Part shown: in pieces, positions 5,167-11,134 of the stretch
Layout of the letters: the number at the start of each line of letters is the position of its first letter
Numbering within the stretch: position 1 is the stretch's first letter
Assembly: GCA_001817055.1 (NCBI GenBank)
Contig: MHHP01000008.1
Coordinates: 3,662 to 14,795, forward strand
From: Candidatus Andersenbacteria bacterium RIFCSPHIGHO2_02_FULL_45_11
GTDB lineage: Bacteria; Patescibacteriota; Andersenbacteria; UBA10190
Direction: 5' to 3'
DNA: 11,134 nt
Translations under genes and position numbers: made by a program
Notes under the pieces: model-generated
Database searches by the model: none
What the model was told of the DNA's origin: nothing
Seen by the model: the letters and a program-made list of their open reading frames with translations, nothing else

Positions 5167-6138
5167 ATGCATGCATTTTTGCGAGGCCTGATTTCAGCAA
5201 GTATTATAGCAGCCATATTTGCAGGAGCTGTTATAGTCTTATTTCCTGCACCATGTGCAAAACCTATTACATATTCTATTGGCGATCTTGATCCGCGTTT
5301 CAAGCTACCAAAAGAAACATTCTTGAAAGACATAGCTCTTGCGGAACGGAAGTGGGAGGAGCAGATAGGCAAAGAACTTTTTGTGTATGATCCTGCGTCG
5401 AAGTTTACGATCAACCTTACGTATGATGAGCGCCAGGCAACTACCGATAAGGCAAAAGCTATTACGCAATCATTAGAAAAGACTTCCGAAAGCCGAGAGG
5501 GATTATTACAGAAATATGAGGATGCTCGTAATGTATACGATGTTGCTCTAAGGCTGTATGACAAGCATTCTGCCCAACTTAATACAGACAGTGTAGTGTT
5601 TAGCGCTACTGTGGAACGATATAATAAAGAAGGGGGTGCGCCTTCGGAAGAGTATGCAAAGCTCCAAGCAGAGCAGGCAAGGCTTGCAGAACGTTCCGCT
5701 ACGCTTGAAGCAGAACGTATACAGCTTAATGGGCTCGCGTCTACTGTGAATAAGTTTGCTGATACCGAAGGTAAGATCGTGAACACATATAACGAGACGG
5801 TAGAGAAATTTAATGATGAATTTTCTGGAGATCGTGAGTTTGATCAAGGGGAATATACGGGGAATGCAATTACGATTTATGAGTTTGTGAAAAATAACGA
5901 TTTGGTAGTAGTGCTCACGCATGAGCTAGGCCATGCACTTGGGATTGGGCATGTTCAAGATCCTCGCGCGGTTATGCATTACAAGGTGAATGAGAAAAAT
6001 ATACAGGCAAAAAGCCTTGCTGCAGATGATATTTCTGCGCTTATGTCACAGTGCAAGAAGGGCTCATGGGATGTGTTTTACGAGCGGTTGATGAACTTTA
6101 CTGTTCGGGATATACTAAACACATTGTTTCATTTATAA
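5167..6138 (+). CDS. Membrane-anchored matrixin-like zinc metalloprotease with coiled-coil insert
   Basis: A 323-aa secreted or membrane-anchored metalloprotease of the zincin/matrixin type. An N-terminal hydrophobic segment (about 9-28, ending near PAPCAKP) would act as signal peptide or anchor and place the rest outside the membrane. ITYSIGDLDPRF, AERKWEE and the strand FTINLTYDERQ match the start of a matrixin catalytic domain. The zinc site HELGHALGIGH has H252, H256 and H262 as ligands and E253 as catalytic base, followed by a Met-turn candidate AVMHY (M270). Between them, about residues 95-210 form a Glu/Lys/Ala-rich helical, coiled-coil-like insert not usual in small matrixins. The last 30 residues after SQCKKG are an extra tail. 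The start lies 7 nt after TATCGT, without a Shine-Dalgarno site. It is followed 13 nt later by the Cys-rich membrane protein. Substrate unknown. Confidence 0.85.
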   Translation: MHAFLRGLISASIIAAIFAGAVIVLFPAPCAKPITYSIGDLDPRFKLPKETFLKDIALAERKWEEQIGKELFVYDPASKFTINLTYDERQATTDKAKAITQSLEKTSESREGLLQKYEDARNVYDVALRLYDKHSAQLNTDSVVFSATVERYNKEGGAPSEEYAKLQAEQARLAERSATLEAERIQLNGLASTVNKFADTEGKIVNTYNETVEKFNDEFSGDREFDQGEYTGNAITIYEFVKNNDLVVVLTHELGHALGIGHVQDPRAVMHYKVNEKNIQAKSLAADDISALMSQCKKGSWDVFYERLMNFTVRDILNTLFHL

Positions 6139-6151
6139 CTAATACTATTAT

Positions 6152-6430
6152 ATGGAAAATGCAACCGAAGAAAAAAAGTGCGATCATTGCGGATCAAGTT
6201 CTTGCTCTTGTGCAGGTGGTGCTGGGTCTTGTAATTGTGGAGACGGAAAGGGATGTAATTGCCCTCACCATAAAGCGGTACCAGTCTTTGTTATATTAAT
6301 TGCGCTTGCGTTCTTGTTGAATGCGTGGGATGTACTGATTAGTGACGGAGCGCTCTCGGTTATTTGGCCGATTCTCTTGGCTGCCATTGGGTTTACGAAA
6401 TTGAACAAGGGTCGCTGTAAGTGTTGCTAA
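6152..6430 (+). CDS. Cys-rich N-terminal domain fused to two membrane helices
   Basis: A 92-aa protein of unknown function. Residues 10-37 hold eight cysteines in the spacing C-x2-C-x4-C-x-C-x6-C-x-C-x5-C-x-C, separated by Gly/Ser and followed by PHH, which looks like a compact metal-binding or metallothionein-like segment. Then come two predicted membrane helices, about 44-63 and 67-84, the second with the pattern ALSVIWPILLAAIGF, which resembles the short membrane units of LiaI/LiaF-type proteins. The tail ends in RCKCC, adding three cysteines. It may bind metal ions or sense redox state at the membrane, but this is inference from composition. It lies 13 nt after the protease gene. TAATAC (6140-6145), 6 nt before the ATG, could be an additional -10, and no clear Shine-Dalgarno site is seen. 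Confidence 0.72.
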   Translation: MENATEEKKCDHCGSSSCSCAGGAGSCNCGDGKGCNCPHHKAVPVFVILIALAFLLNAWDVLISDGALSVIWPILLAAIGFTKLNKGRCKCC

Positions 6431-6446
6431 ATCCCCGTGGGATTTA
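6428..6446 (+). other. Hairpin over the stop codon of the Cys-rich gene
   Basis: TAAATCCC (6428-6435) pairs perfectly with GGGATTTA (6439-6446) around a CGT loop. The stem starts at the TAA stop. Its right end is shared with the next palindrome (6444-6469), so the two hairpins exclude each other, a layout that could act as an attenuator before the RNase H gene. No T-run follows. Confidence 0.5.
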
Positions 6447-6469
6447 CCCTGAGTCGGATCGAAGGGTAA
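6444..6469. repeat. Intergenic palindromic repeat (CCCTGAG...TCGAAGGG type)
   Basis: TTACCCT (6444-6450) pairs with AGGGTAA (6463-6469). The core, CCCTGAGTCGGATCGAAGGG at 6447-6466, closely resembles the dispersed palindrome CCCTGAGCTTGTCGAAGGG that I recall from many bacterial genomes, differing mainly in the loop. It fills the gap between the Cys-rich gene and the RNase H gene and leaves no clear Shine-Dalgarno site for the latter. Confidence 0.6.
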
Positions 6470-6479
6470 GCAATACCTT

Positions 6480-6884
6480 ATGAAACGTGCCACATTATTC
6501 ACCGATGGCGGGGCCCGGGGCAACCCTGGCCCTGCTGCTATTGGCTTTGTATTAAGCGGTATAGGCAATGCCGCTATTTTGTACAAGGAATATATTGGGA
6601 AGGGGACGAATAACCAAGCGGAGTACCGTGCGCTTTTAGCTGGAATAACTCGGGCAAAGAAGGAAGGCGTGGAAGATTTGATGTGCTATTTAGATAGCGA
6701 GCTTGTGGTGAAGCAGGTGCGGGGAGAGTACCGAGTAAAAAATGAAGAGTTAAAACTTTTATTAGCAGATATTAAAAAGCTGCTTCCGAAGTTTCGTTCT
6801 ATATCATTCGAACATGTGCCAAGGGCCAAAAACGCTGCGGCAGATAAATTGGTGAATGAGGCGTTAGACGAGCAAAGCAACTAA
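6480..6884 (+). CDS. rnhA: Ribonuclease HI
   Basis: RNase HI cleaves the RNA strand of RNA-DNA hybrids, removing R-loops and primers in the cytoplasm. The 134-aa protein carries all four acidic metal ligands: D9 in FTDGGARGNPG, E48 in TNNQAEYRAL, D72 in YLDSELV and D122 in NAAADKLVNEAL. The FEHVPRAKN strand (110-118) with H112 is typical of the bacterial YpdQ-like branch. No hybrid-binding N-terminal domain is present, so it is the minimal form. The ATG at 6480 directly precedes the conserved first strand. GAAGGG (6461-6466), about 13 nt upstream, is part of the palindromic repeat and too distant for an ideal Shine-Dalgarno site. The stop codon lies inside the terminator stem at 6877, which it shares with the converging rnpB gene. 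Confidence 0.95.
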   Translation: MKRATLFTDGGARGNPGPAAIGFVLSGIGNAAILYKEYIGKGTNNQAEYRALLAGITRAKKEGVEDLMCYLDSELVVKQVRGEYRVKNEELKLLLADIKKLLPKFRSISFEHVPRAKNAAADKLVNEALDEQSN

Positions 6885-6917
6885 AATATCCCACATGAAG
6901 TGGGATATTTTAGTTGC
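6877..6917. terminator. Bidirectional intrinsic terminator between rnhA and rnpB
   Basis: A perfect 18-bp inverted repeat, with arms 6877-6894 and 6900-6917 and loop ATGAA. The inner GC-rich part (ATATCCCAC/GTGGGATAT) is followed on each strand by TTTTAG, so it can stop transcription from both sides. The left arm contains the rnhA stop codon, and the right arm contains the last two bases of the RNase P RNA P1 helix. Confidence 0.85.
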
Positions 6918-7209
6918 AGATGGACTGTAAGCCGGATTCTGTCATTGAAGACAATCATCTATCTTGAACCAACATTGCTGCTGGTTTCTTTGCCCTCTAC
7001 CATTGTTTGAGGTTGCACCAGGTGGGGTTTTCACCGTACTGGCATTACTGCCAATCCGCGTGAGCTCTTACCTCACGATTTCACCCTTACCCGAAGGCGG
7101 TATGTTTCTGTTGCACTGATCCCTGGGCTTGCGCCCGGCAGGCGTTACCTGCCACCCTTTTTTAGTGTCCGGACTTTCCTCCCCTAAGGGCGATTGTCCA
7201 TCCATCTGC
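6916..7209 (-). ncRNA. rnpB: RNase P RNA (bacterial class A, compact)
   Basis: This is the catalytic RNA of ribonuclease P, which trims tRNA 5' leaders. On the minus strand the 5' conserved block GAGGAAAGTCCGGAC is at 7181-7167, GGTAAGAGCTCAC in the P11 region is near 7073-7061, and the 3' block ACAGAATCCGGCTTACAG is at 6942-6925. The P1 helix closes the molecule: GCAGATGGA (7209-7201) pairs perfectly with TCCATCTGC (6924-6916), fixing both ends and giving about 294 nt. That is short for class A, where 350-400 nt is common, so some peripheral helices must be reduced; the 3' half between about 6945 and 7010 seems shortened compared with the E. coli RNA from memory. Minus-strand promoter boxes lie directly upstream. 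Confidence 0.95.
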
Positions 7210-7216
7210 GTATCAA

Positions 7217-7244
7217 ATGATACGAAAAATAACGCATTTGTCAA
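7217..7244 (-). promoter_or_regulatory. Promoter of rnpB
   Basis: On the minus strand, a perfect TTGACA (7244-7239) and TATCAT (7222-7217, 5 of 6) are 16 nt apart. The first base of the P1 helix (7209) lies 7 nt beyond the -10, so the RNA is likely transcribed directly from its mature 5' end. This gives an internal measure of the -10 to start distance in this genome. Confidence 0.88.
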
Positions 7245-7272
7245 TTCAAAACAGTGGCGTACACTATAGGAC
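7238..7272 (+). promoter_or_regulatory. Promoter of the polysaccharide operon (leaderless start)
   Basis: TTGTCA (7238-7243, 5 of 6) and TACACT (7260-7265, 4 of 6) are 16 nt apart. The ATG at 7273 follows exactly 7 nt after the -10, and no Shine-Dalgarno site is present. The -35 shares five base pairs with the -35 of rnpB on the other strand (7239-7244), so two polymerases could not occupy both promoters at once. Confidence 0.65.
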
Positions 7273-8694
7273 ATGAAACGGTCTGAGCTGTTTTTTGGAG
7301 CTATTCTTGTGCCTATAGATTTTGTTGCGCTCCTGTTTGCAAGCGCTGCTGCGTACTACCTTCGTTTAAGTAATGTTGCTCAGGGGGTGCGCCCAGCCGT
7401 GTTCGAATTTGATTTGCCATTTGCGGAATACATGCAGCTTTCCGCTATTGTTGCACTTGTGATTATTGGATTATTTGCAATTCATGGATTATATGCAATG
7501 CGTGTTACGCGAAAAGTGTTGGACGAAGTTACGCAGATCTTTTCCGGAATTTCTATCGGGATTATGCTCGTTATTTTATACATCTTCTTAAGCGCAGAGC
7601 TATTTCAGTCCCGTTTTATCATTATTACTGCATATGTATTTGCATTTGTGTTTGTATCTATTGGGCGGATGCTCGTGCGTGAAATACAGCACGTATTGCT
7701 GCGTCGGGGAATGGGCGTGCATCGAGTTGTGCTAGCGGGCAATGGGCCGTTTGCAGCAGAGCTTACGAAGATTTTTGCGCGGAAACGGGAGTTGGGGTAT
7801 GTGGTAGTGGCTCAGTTAGACACGATCGCATGGGAACCGCTACAGCAGGTGTATAATCGCCATGGCATTGATGAAATTATACAAACAAATCCCACGCTTA
7901 CCGATGTAGATAATCTGGTCCTTCTCGATTTTTCCGAACAGTACAAAATAGAGTATCGGTATGTACCGAATATTTTTGAGACGCATGCTATGAACGTTCA
8001 GTATCGACAGATTGGATCGGTGCCTGTGCTTGAACTTTCACGTACCCCTCTCGATGGATGGGGAAGAATTACAAAACGAGTACTTGATGTGGTGGGTTCA
8101 TTTCTTGGTATTATTTTCTTGTCACCCTTGCTTGTGGCAACGGTGTGCATGATACGAAAAAATTCTTCTGGTCCAATATTGTATCGTCAGATTCGTGCAG
8201 GCAGAAACATGGTTCCGTTCGAAATACTTAAGTTTAGGAGCATGTATTCGGAATATTGTGTTGGCCCTCGCTATGGTGGATTGCCGGCACAGCAAAAGTA
8301 TCAGGAGCTAAAAGGTAAAGCGAACGAGCGCACCGGGCCGTTGTTTAAAATGCGCAACGACCCTCGTATTACCAGTGTTGGACGCTTTATTCGGAAGTGG
8401 AGAATTGATGAGCTTCCACAGTTGTTTAACGTATTGCGTGGCGAAATGAGTTTGTTAGGGCCTCGCCCGCATTTGCCGGAAGAGGTTGCGTTGTATAACA
8501 AACATCATCGAAAACTGTTTACAATTAAGCCGGGCATGTCTGGCATGGCGCAGGTTTCAGGTAATGCAGGGTTAGCATTTGAAGAAGAGGCAAAGCTCGA
8601 TATTGCATACATTGAAAACTGGTCGATGTGGCTGGATATTATTTTACTTATGAAAACAATTGGCATTTTATTCCGCGACAAGAATGCAGTATAG
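7273..8694 (+). CDS. Polyprenyl-phosphate sugar-1-phosphate transferase (WbaP/WcaJ type)
   Basis: This enzyme starts a surface polysaccharide by moving a sugar-1-phosphate from a nucleotide sugar to undecaprenyl phosphate at the inner face of the membrane. The 473-aa protein has four N-terminal membrane helices (about 8-30, 54-76, 91-109, 113-131), a Rossmann-like nucleotide-binding middle domain (about 145-255, from RRGMGVHRVVLAGNG), and the catalytic bacterial sugar transferase domain from about 262. That part begins with RITKRVLDVVGSFLG, has KFRSM and RWRIDELPQL-like WRIDELPQLFNVLRGEM with the catalytic pair D379-E380, then SLLGPRPHLPEE and KPGMSGMAQVSG. Length and order match WbaP/WcaJ large monotopic transferases. 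The sugar cannot be told from sequence. It is the first gene of its operon, with the next start 5 nt after its stop. Confidence 0.95.
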   Translation: MKRSELFFGAILVPIDFVALLFASAAAYYLRLSNVAQGVRPAVFEFDLPFAEYMQLSAIVALVIIGLFAIHGLYAMRVTRKVLDEVTQIFSGISIGIMLVILYIFLSAELFQSRFIIITAYVFAFVFVSIGRMLVREIQHVLLRRGMGVHRVVLAGNGPFAAELTKIFARKRELGYVVVAQLDTIAWEPLQQVYNRHGIDEIIQTNPTLTDVDNLVLLDFSEQYKIEYRYVPNIFETHAMNVQYRQIGSVPVLELSRTPLDGWGRITKRVLDVVGSFLGIIFLSPLLVATVCMIRKNSSGPILYRQIRAGRNMVPFEILKFRSMYSEYCVGPRYGGLPAQQKYQELKGKANERTGPLFKMRNDPRITSVGRFIRKWRIDELPQLFNVLRGEMSLLGPRPHLPEEVALYNKHHRKLFTIKPGMSGMAQVSGNAGLAFEEEAKLDIAYIENWSMWLDIILLMKTIGILFRDKNAV

Positions 8695-8699
8695 AGCCC

Positions 8700-9821
8700 A
8701 TGCGAGTTGCCATTGTTCATGACTATTTAACGCATATGGGGGGTGGGGAACGTGTGCTTGCAGCACTGGCAGAGGCATTTCCCGATGCCCCTATTTTTAC
8801 GTTAGTGCATGATGCGCACGCTGTTACTCTTCCGATTGATCCTCGCCGCATTCGTACCTCCTTCTTGCAGAAATTTCCCGGTGCGCGCAGATCTCACCGA
8901 TATCTTCCGCTGGCGCTCATGCCGCTGGCGATAGAGCAGTTTGATTTATCTTCGTTTGATGTGGTCCTTTCCAACGCTCATAGTTTTGGAAAGGGCGTGC
9001 TTGTACCCCCGGGTACATTGCATATTTCATACTGCATGACTCCCACAAGGTATGCGTGGGATGGAAGCCATAAGTACGTACGTGATTTTTCTTCGAGTAC
9101 ACTGTTTCAAAAATTTGCACCTGCTGCAATTTCATATATGCGTATATGGGACTGGGCCGCCTCCCAACGAGTGCATTCATACATCACGTTGTCGCACTAT
9201 GTTATGAAGCGAATACAGAAATACTACGGGCGTGCGTCTACTGTGGTGTACCCGCCAGTTGATGTGGATCGATTTTCGCCATCTGGATCTGAGGGTTCAT
9301 ATTATTTAGTCGTGTCTCGTCTTGTCCCATACAAGCGTGTTGATCTCGCGATTCGTGCGGCAAATCAATTAGGCATTCCGTTAAAAATTGCAGGAACGGG
9401 GCCGGAGCTGGAGCAATTACAAGCGCGTGCAGATTCAAGCGTAGAATTTTTAGGGTTTGTTTCCGATGAAGACCTTCCTGCGCTTTACAGAAACGCAAAG
9501 GCTCTCCTGTTTCCCCAAGAGGAAGATTTTGGGATTACCCCACTAGAGGCCGCGGCAAGTGGGGTTCCAACAATTGCGTATGGTGCAGGGGGTGCTCTGG
9601 AAACAATTAAAGATGGCGTAACAGGATTGTTTTTTCAGGATCAAGATGTTCCAAGTCTCGTGTCTGCAATCAAGGTATTTGAAGCTACGCAGTGGGATAA
9701 GGCACGTATTCGAACTCACGCAGAGCAATTTTCTCAAGAGCGATTTATTCGTGAAATACAACATGAGGTGAGCGCTCAGTGGGCCTCATTTGCGAAACAG
9801 CAAAAAAAAGAGGCATACTAA
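8700..9821 (+). CDS. GT4-family glycosyltransferase (WbaZ-like)
   Basis: A 373-aa GT-B fold enzyme that adds a sugar, possibly mannose, to the lipid-linked polysaccharide at the cytoplasmic membrane face. The N-terminal MRVAIVHDYLTHMGGGERVL is characteristic of this group. The donor-binding half starts near YYLVVSRLVPYKRVD and contains GTGPELEQL and the EX7E motif in EEDFGITPLE (E275 and E283), then AYGAGGALETI. The start at 8700 is chosen over an in-frame upstream codon at 8628 because it begins the conserved strand and follows the previous stop by 5 nt. GAG is the only weak Shine-Dalgarno candidate, so translation is probably coupled. The donor sugar is uncertain. Confidence 0.92.
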   Translation: MRVAIVHDYLTHMGGGERVLAALAEAFPDAPIFTLVHDAHAVTLPIDPRRIRTSFLQKFPGARRSHRYLPLALMPLAIEQFDLSSFDVVLSNAHSFGKGVLVPPGTLHISYCMTPTRYAWDGSHKYVRDFSSSTLFQKFAPAAISYMRIWDWAASQRVHSYITLSHYVMKRIQKYYGRASTVVYPPVDVDRFSPSGSEGSYYLVVSRLVPYKRVDLAIRAANQLGIPLKIAGTGPELEQLQARADSSVEFLGFVSDEDLPALYRNAKALLFPQEEDFGITPLEAAASGVPTIAYGAGGALETIKDGVTGLFFQDQDVPSLVSAIKVFEATQWDKARIRTHAEQFSQERFIREIQHEVSAQWASFAKQQKKEAY

Positions 9822-9828
9822 AAACGAT

Positions 9829-10422
9829 ATGAGAGATGATGTATTTGAAATACTGAGTTCTACTACGCCTCGTATTCTCGTTGCAAGTTTTATTCTTGCG
9901 CTTATTGCCTACGGCATGGCACTCAAGATACCCGTCTCATATGACGTGCATTTGTCCTATGTAGTATCTCAACAAGAGCGAGAGGCAAGTCCCCAATTTC
10001 GCTATGATGGGTATTATGCACTGTCTGCAACAGACCTGTTTACGGCAACGCTTGCCGCATGGGTAGCAGAGCCTCACATAATTGCCCAGGCTTACAAGGC
10101 AGCAGATATCCAAATTCCTACGTACGATGCGATTAATCTTACAAAGCATGTGCGTTCCGTAAAAGCGGCTCCTGGCCTCGTGAATATTACAGTTTCTGAC
10201 TCATCAAGGCAGGCTGCGGAAGCTGTGGCTAAGGGTATTACACAAATTATCCCACCCTTTATTGAAGAGCAGAATACAGCAGGGACGCCCGCAGTTTCCT
10301 TTCGCTCTACGCTATCTGGGCCATGGACGGGGATGAGTCGCGTTGCTCCGTTTCCTATTACGCTTGTAGTGTTTGTGTTTGCGCTTGTTTCCCAAATACT
10401 ATGGATACTCTTTTTTAGATAG
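9829..10422 (+). CDS. Wzz-like polysaccharide chain-length/co-polymerase protein
   Basis: A 197-aa protein with the Wzz layout: a short cytoplasmic N-terminus (MRDDVFEIL), a first membrane helix (about 15-35), an extracytoplasmic domain of about 135 residues, and a second membrane helix at the very C-terminus (about 174-195, ITLVVFVFALVSQILWILF). The Wzz-typical proline-rich loop before the second helix appears as RVAPFPIT. There is no kinase domain. Such proteins set the length of O-antigen or exopolysaccharide chains, and this fits its place between two glycosyltransferase genes. The domain is smaller than in most Wzz proteins. The ATG at 9829 is preferred; a TTG at 9790 in frame would overlap the previous gene by 32 nt and add a very basic extension. 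No strong Shine-Dalgarno site is visible at either. Confidence 0.8.
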   Translation: MRDDVFEILSSTTPRILVASFILALIAYGMALKIPVSYDVHLSYVVSQQEREASPQFRYDGYYALSATDLFTATLAAWVAEPHIIAQAYKAADIQIPTYDAINLTKHVRSVKAAPGLVNITVSDSSRQAAEAVAKGITQIIPPFIEEQNTAGTPAVSFRSTLSGPWTGMSRVAPFPITLVVFVFALVSQILWILFFR

Positions 10423-10423
10423 T

Positions 10424-11134
10424 ATGCATATTGCCATAGATGTCCGCTCGCTGATGGAGGGTAGGCACAGTGGCGTAGAAGAATACACTATACGCATTAT
10501 TGATGCGCTTTCACGCATTGCGGCTTCCCATACGTATCACTTATTTTATAATTCGGCCAAGAAAGTCACACTTCCGAAGTTTCGAGAGAATGTTGTTCTT
10601 CATGCCTTTCGGTATCCGAATAAAATCTTTAACACATCGCAACTTCTTCTCAATAATCCGAAGTGGGATCGGATGCTGCCTGTAACGCCAGATGTAGTCT
10701 TTGTTCCAAACCCTCGGCTTGCTCCGCTTTCGTATGGCGTTCCGCTCGTTACAACCGTTCATGATCTTTCATTTGAGCGATTTCCTGAATTTTTAACAAT
10801 GAAGCGGCGCATGTGGCATACTCTTATGAGGCCTCAGCTTCTGCTCCAAAATTCAGACCGCATTATTGCCGTATCTGAGCACACGAAAGATGATGTTGTG
10901 CAAATGTACGGTATTGATTCGAAAAAAATCAGTGTTATATATTCGGGTGTTTCTAGCTTCACCGTTTCTCCTATCGATGTACAGCGAATAAAGCGCGTGC
11001 ATGCTTTGCCAGAGAAGTGTTTATTATTTGTAGGGACTCAGGAACCGAGGAAGAATATTGCGGGCGTGATTGACGCATATACTGCAATTGCACATACCGT
11101 TCCGCATCATCTTGTGATTGCAGGAGAGCGCGGG
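10424..11134 (+). CDS. GT4-family glycosyltransferase, N-terminal part (continues past window)
   Basis: 237 residues of a GT-B glycosyltransferase are visible, with no stop before the window ends. The start MHIAIDVRSLMEGRHSGVEEYT is the typical first strand and glycine-containing loop of this group. Further marks are TTVHDLSFERFPEF (about 107-120), IIAVSEHTKDDVVQMYG, KKISVIYSGVSS and the start of the donor domain, LLFVGTQEPRKNI. The EX7E motif lies outside the window. It begins one base after the stop of the Wzz-like gene, so it is in the same operon, and it lacks a clear Shine-Dalgarno site. It would add another sugar to the growing lipid-linked chain; the sugar is not predictable. Confidence 0.93.
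   Translation, partial: MHIAIDVRSLMEGRHSGVEEYTIRIIDALSRIAASHTYHLFYNSAKKVTLPKFRENVVLHAFRYPNKIFNTSQLLLNNPKWDRMLPVTPDVVFVPNPRLAPLSYGVPLVTTVHDLSFERFPEFLTMKRRMWHTLMRPQLLLQNSDRIIAVSEHTKDDVVQMYGIDSKKISVIYSGVSSFTVSPIDVQRIKRVHALPEKCLLFVGTQEPRKNIAGVIDAYTAIAHTVPHHLVIAGERG

Noticed and set aside
5163..5786. A 207-codon minus-strand open frame opposite the protease
   Set aside because: It is Ser/Ala-rich low-complexity shadow of the coiled-coil region, whereas the plus strand has a clear zinc-protease motif.
7068..7274. A minus-strand open frame of 68 codons over the RNase P RNA
   Set aside because: It lies in the same strand as rnpB and translates conserved structural RNA; no ribosome site or protein similarity supports it.
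1..11134. CRISPR array, tRNA gene, toxin-antitoxin pair or restriction system
   Set aside because: I looked for regularly spaced repeats, cloverleaf-like segments and hallmark motifs on both strands and found none; the small gene pair at 514-1103 lacks recognisable toxin or antitoxin features.

Overview
The window reads as a chromosomal segment of a small-genome bacterium. A member of the Patescibacteria (Candidate Phyla Radiation), perhaps Parcubacteria-like, is my best guess. This is an inference from tight packing, short versions of housekeeping genes, a compact RNase P RNA (about 294 nt), many unrecognised small proteins and frequent promoter-to-ATG spacings that imply leaderless mRNAs. 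No taxonomic marker that would settle it lies in the window.

Layout. (1) 1-423: the 3' end of enolase. (2) 424-2484: an accessory-looking stretch with a two-gene operon of unknown function (a Cys-containing 97-aa protein and a small membrane protein), an intrinsic terminator, a single REP-associated tyrosine transposase (RAYT) between REP-like palindromes in inverted orientation, and a 124-aa unknown protein with its own promoter, leader hairpin and strong terminator. (3) 2486-4618: a leaderless-type promoter driving a four-helix-bundle protein translationally coupled to the single-strand exonuclease RecJ. (4) 4674-5147 (minus): an O-methyltransferase-like gene carrying an in-frame palindromic repeat insertion and an early stop that removes its conserved last strand. 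It shares a palindromic -10 region with (5) 5167-6884 (plus): a membrane-anchored matrixin-like zinc protease with a coiled-coil insert, a Cys-rich two-helix membrane protein and ribonuclease HI. (6) 6877-7209: a bidirectional terminator and the RNase P RNA gene on the minus strand. (7) 7238-11134: a surface-polysaccharide operon divergent from rnpB, with a polyprenyl-phosphate sugar-1-phosphate transferase, a GT4 glycosyltransferase, a Wzz-like chain-length protein and a second GT4 enzyme cut by the window edge.

How it fits together. The polysaccharide genes form a logical series: the initiating transferase loads the first sugar on the lipid carrier, the GT4 enzymes extend it, and the Wzz-like protein would set chain length. 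The most notable regulatory theme is a repeated '-10 box, 7 nt, ATG' arrangement at four protein starts. The rnpB gene, whose 5' end can be placed independently from its P1 helix, shows the same 7-nt distance and so calibrates the transcription start. Genes inside operons or in the accessory stretch mostly use Shine-Dalgarno sites instead. I found no CRISPR array, tRNA, toxin-antitoxin pair, phage module or clearly new defence system. The most interesting points are the overlapping divergent promoters, the RAYT with its palindromes, and the decaying methyltransferase with a repeat-encoded insert.
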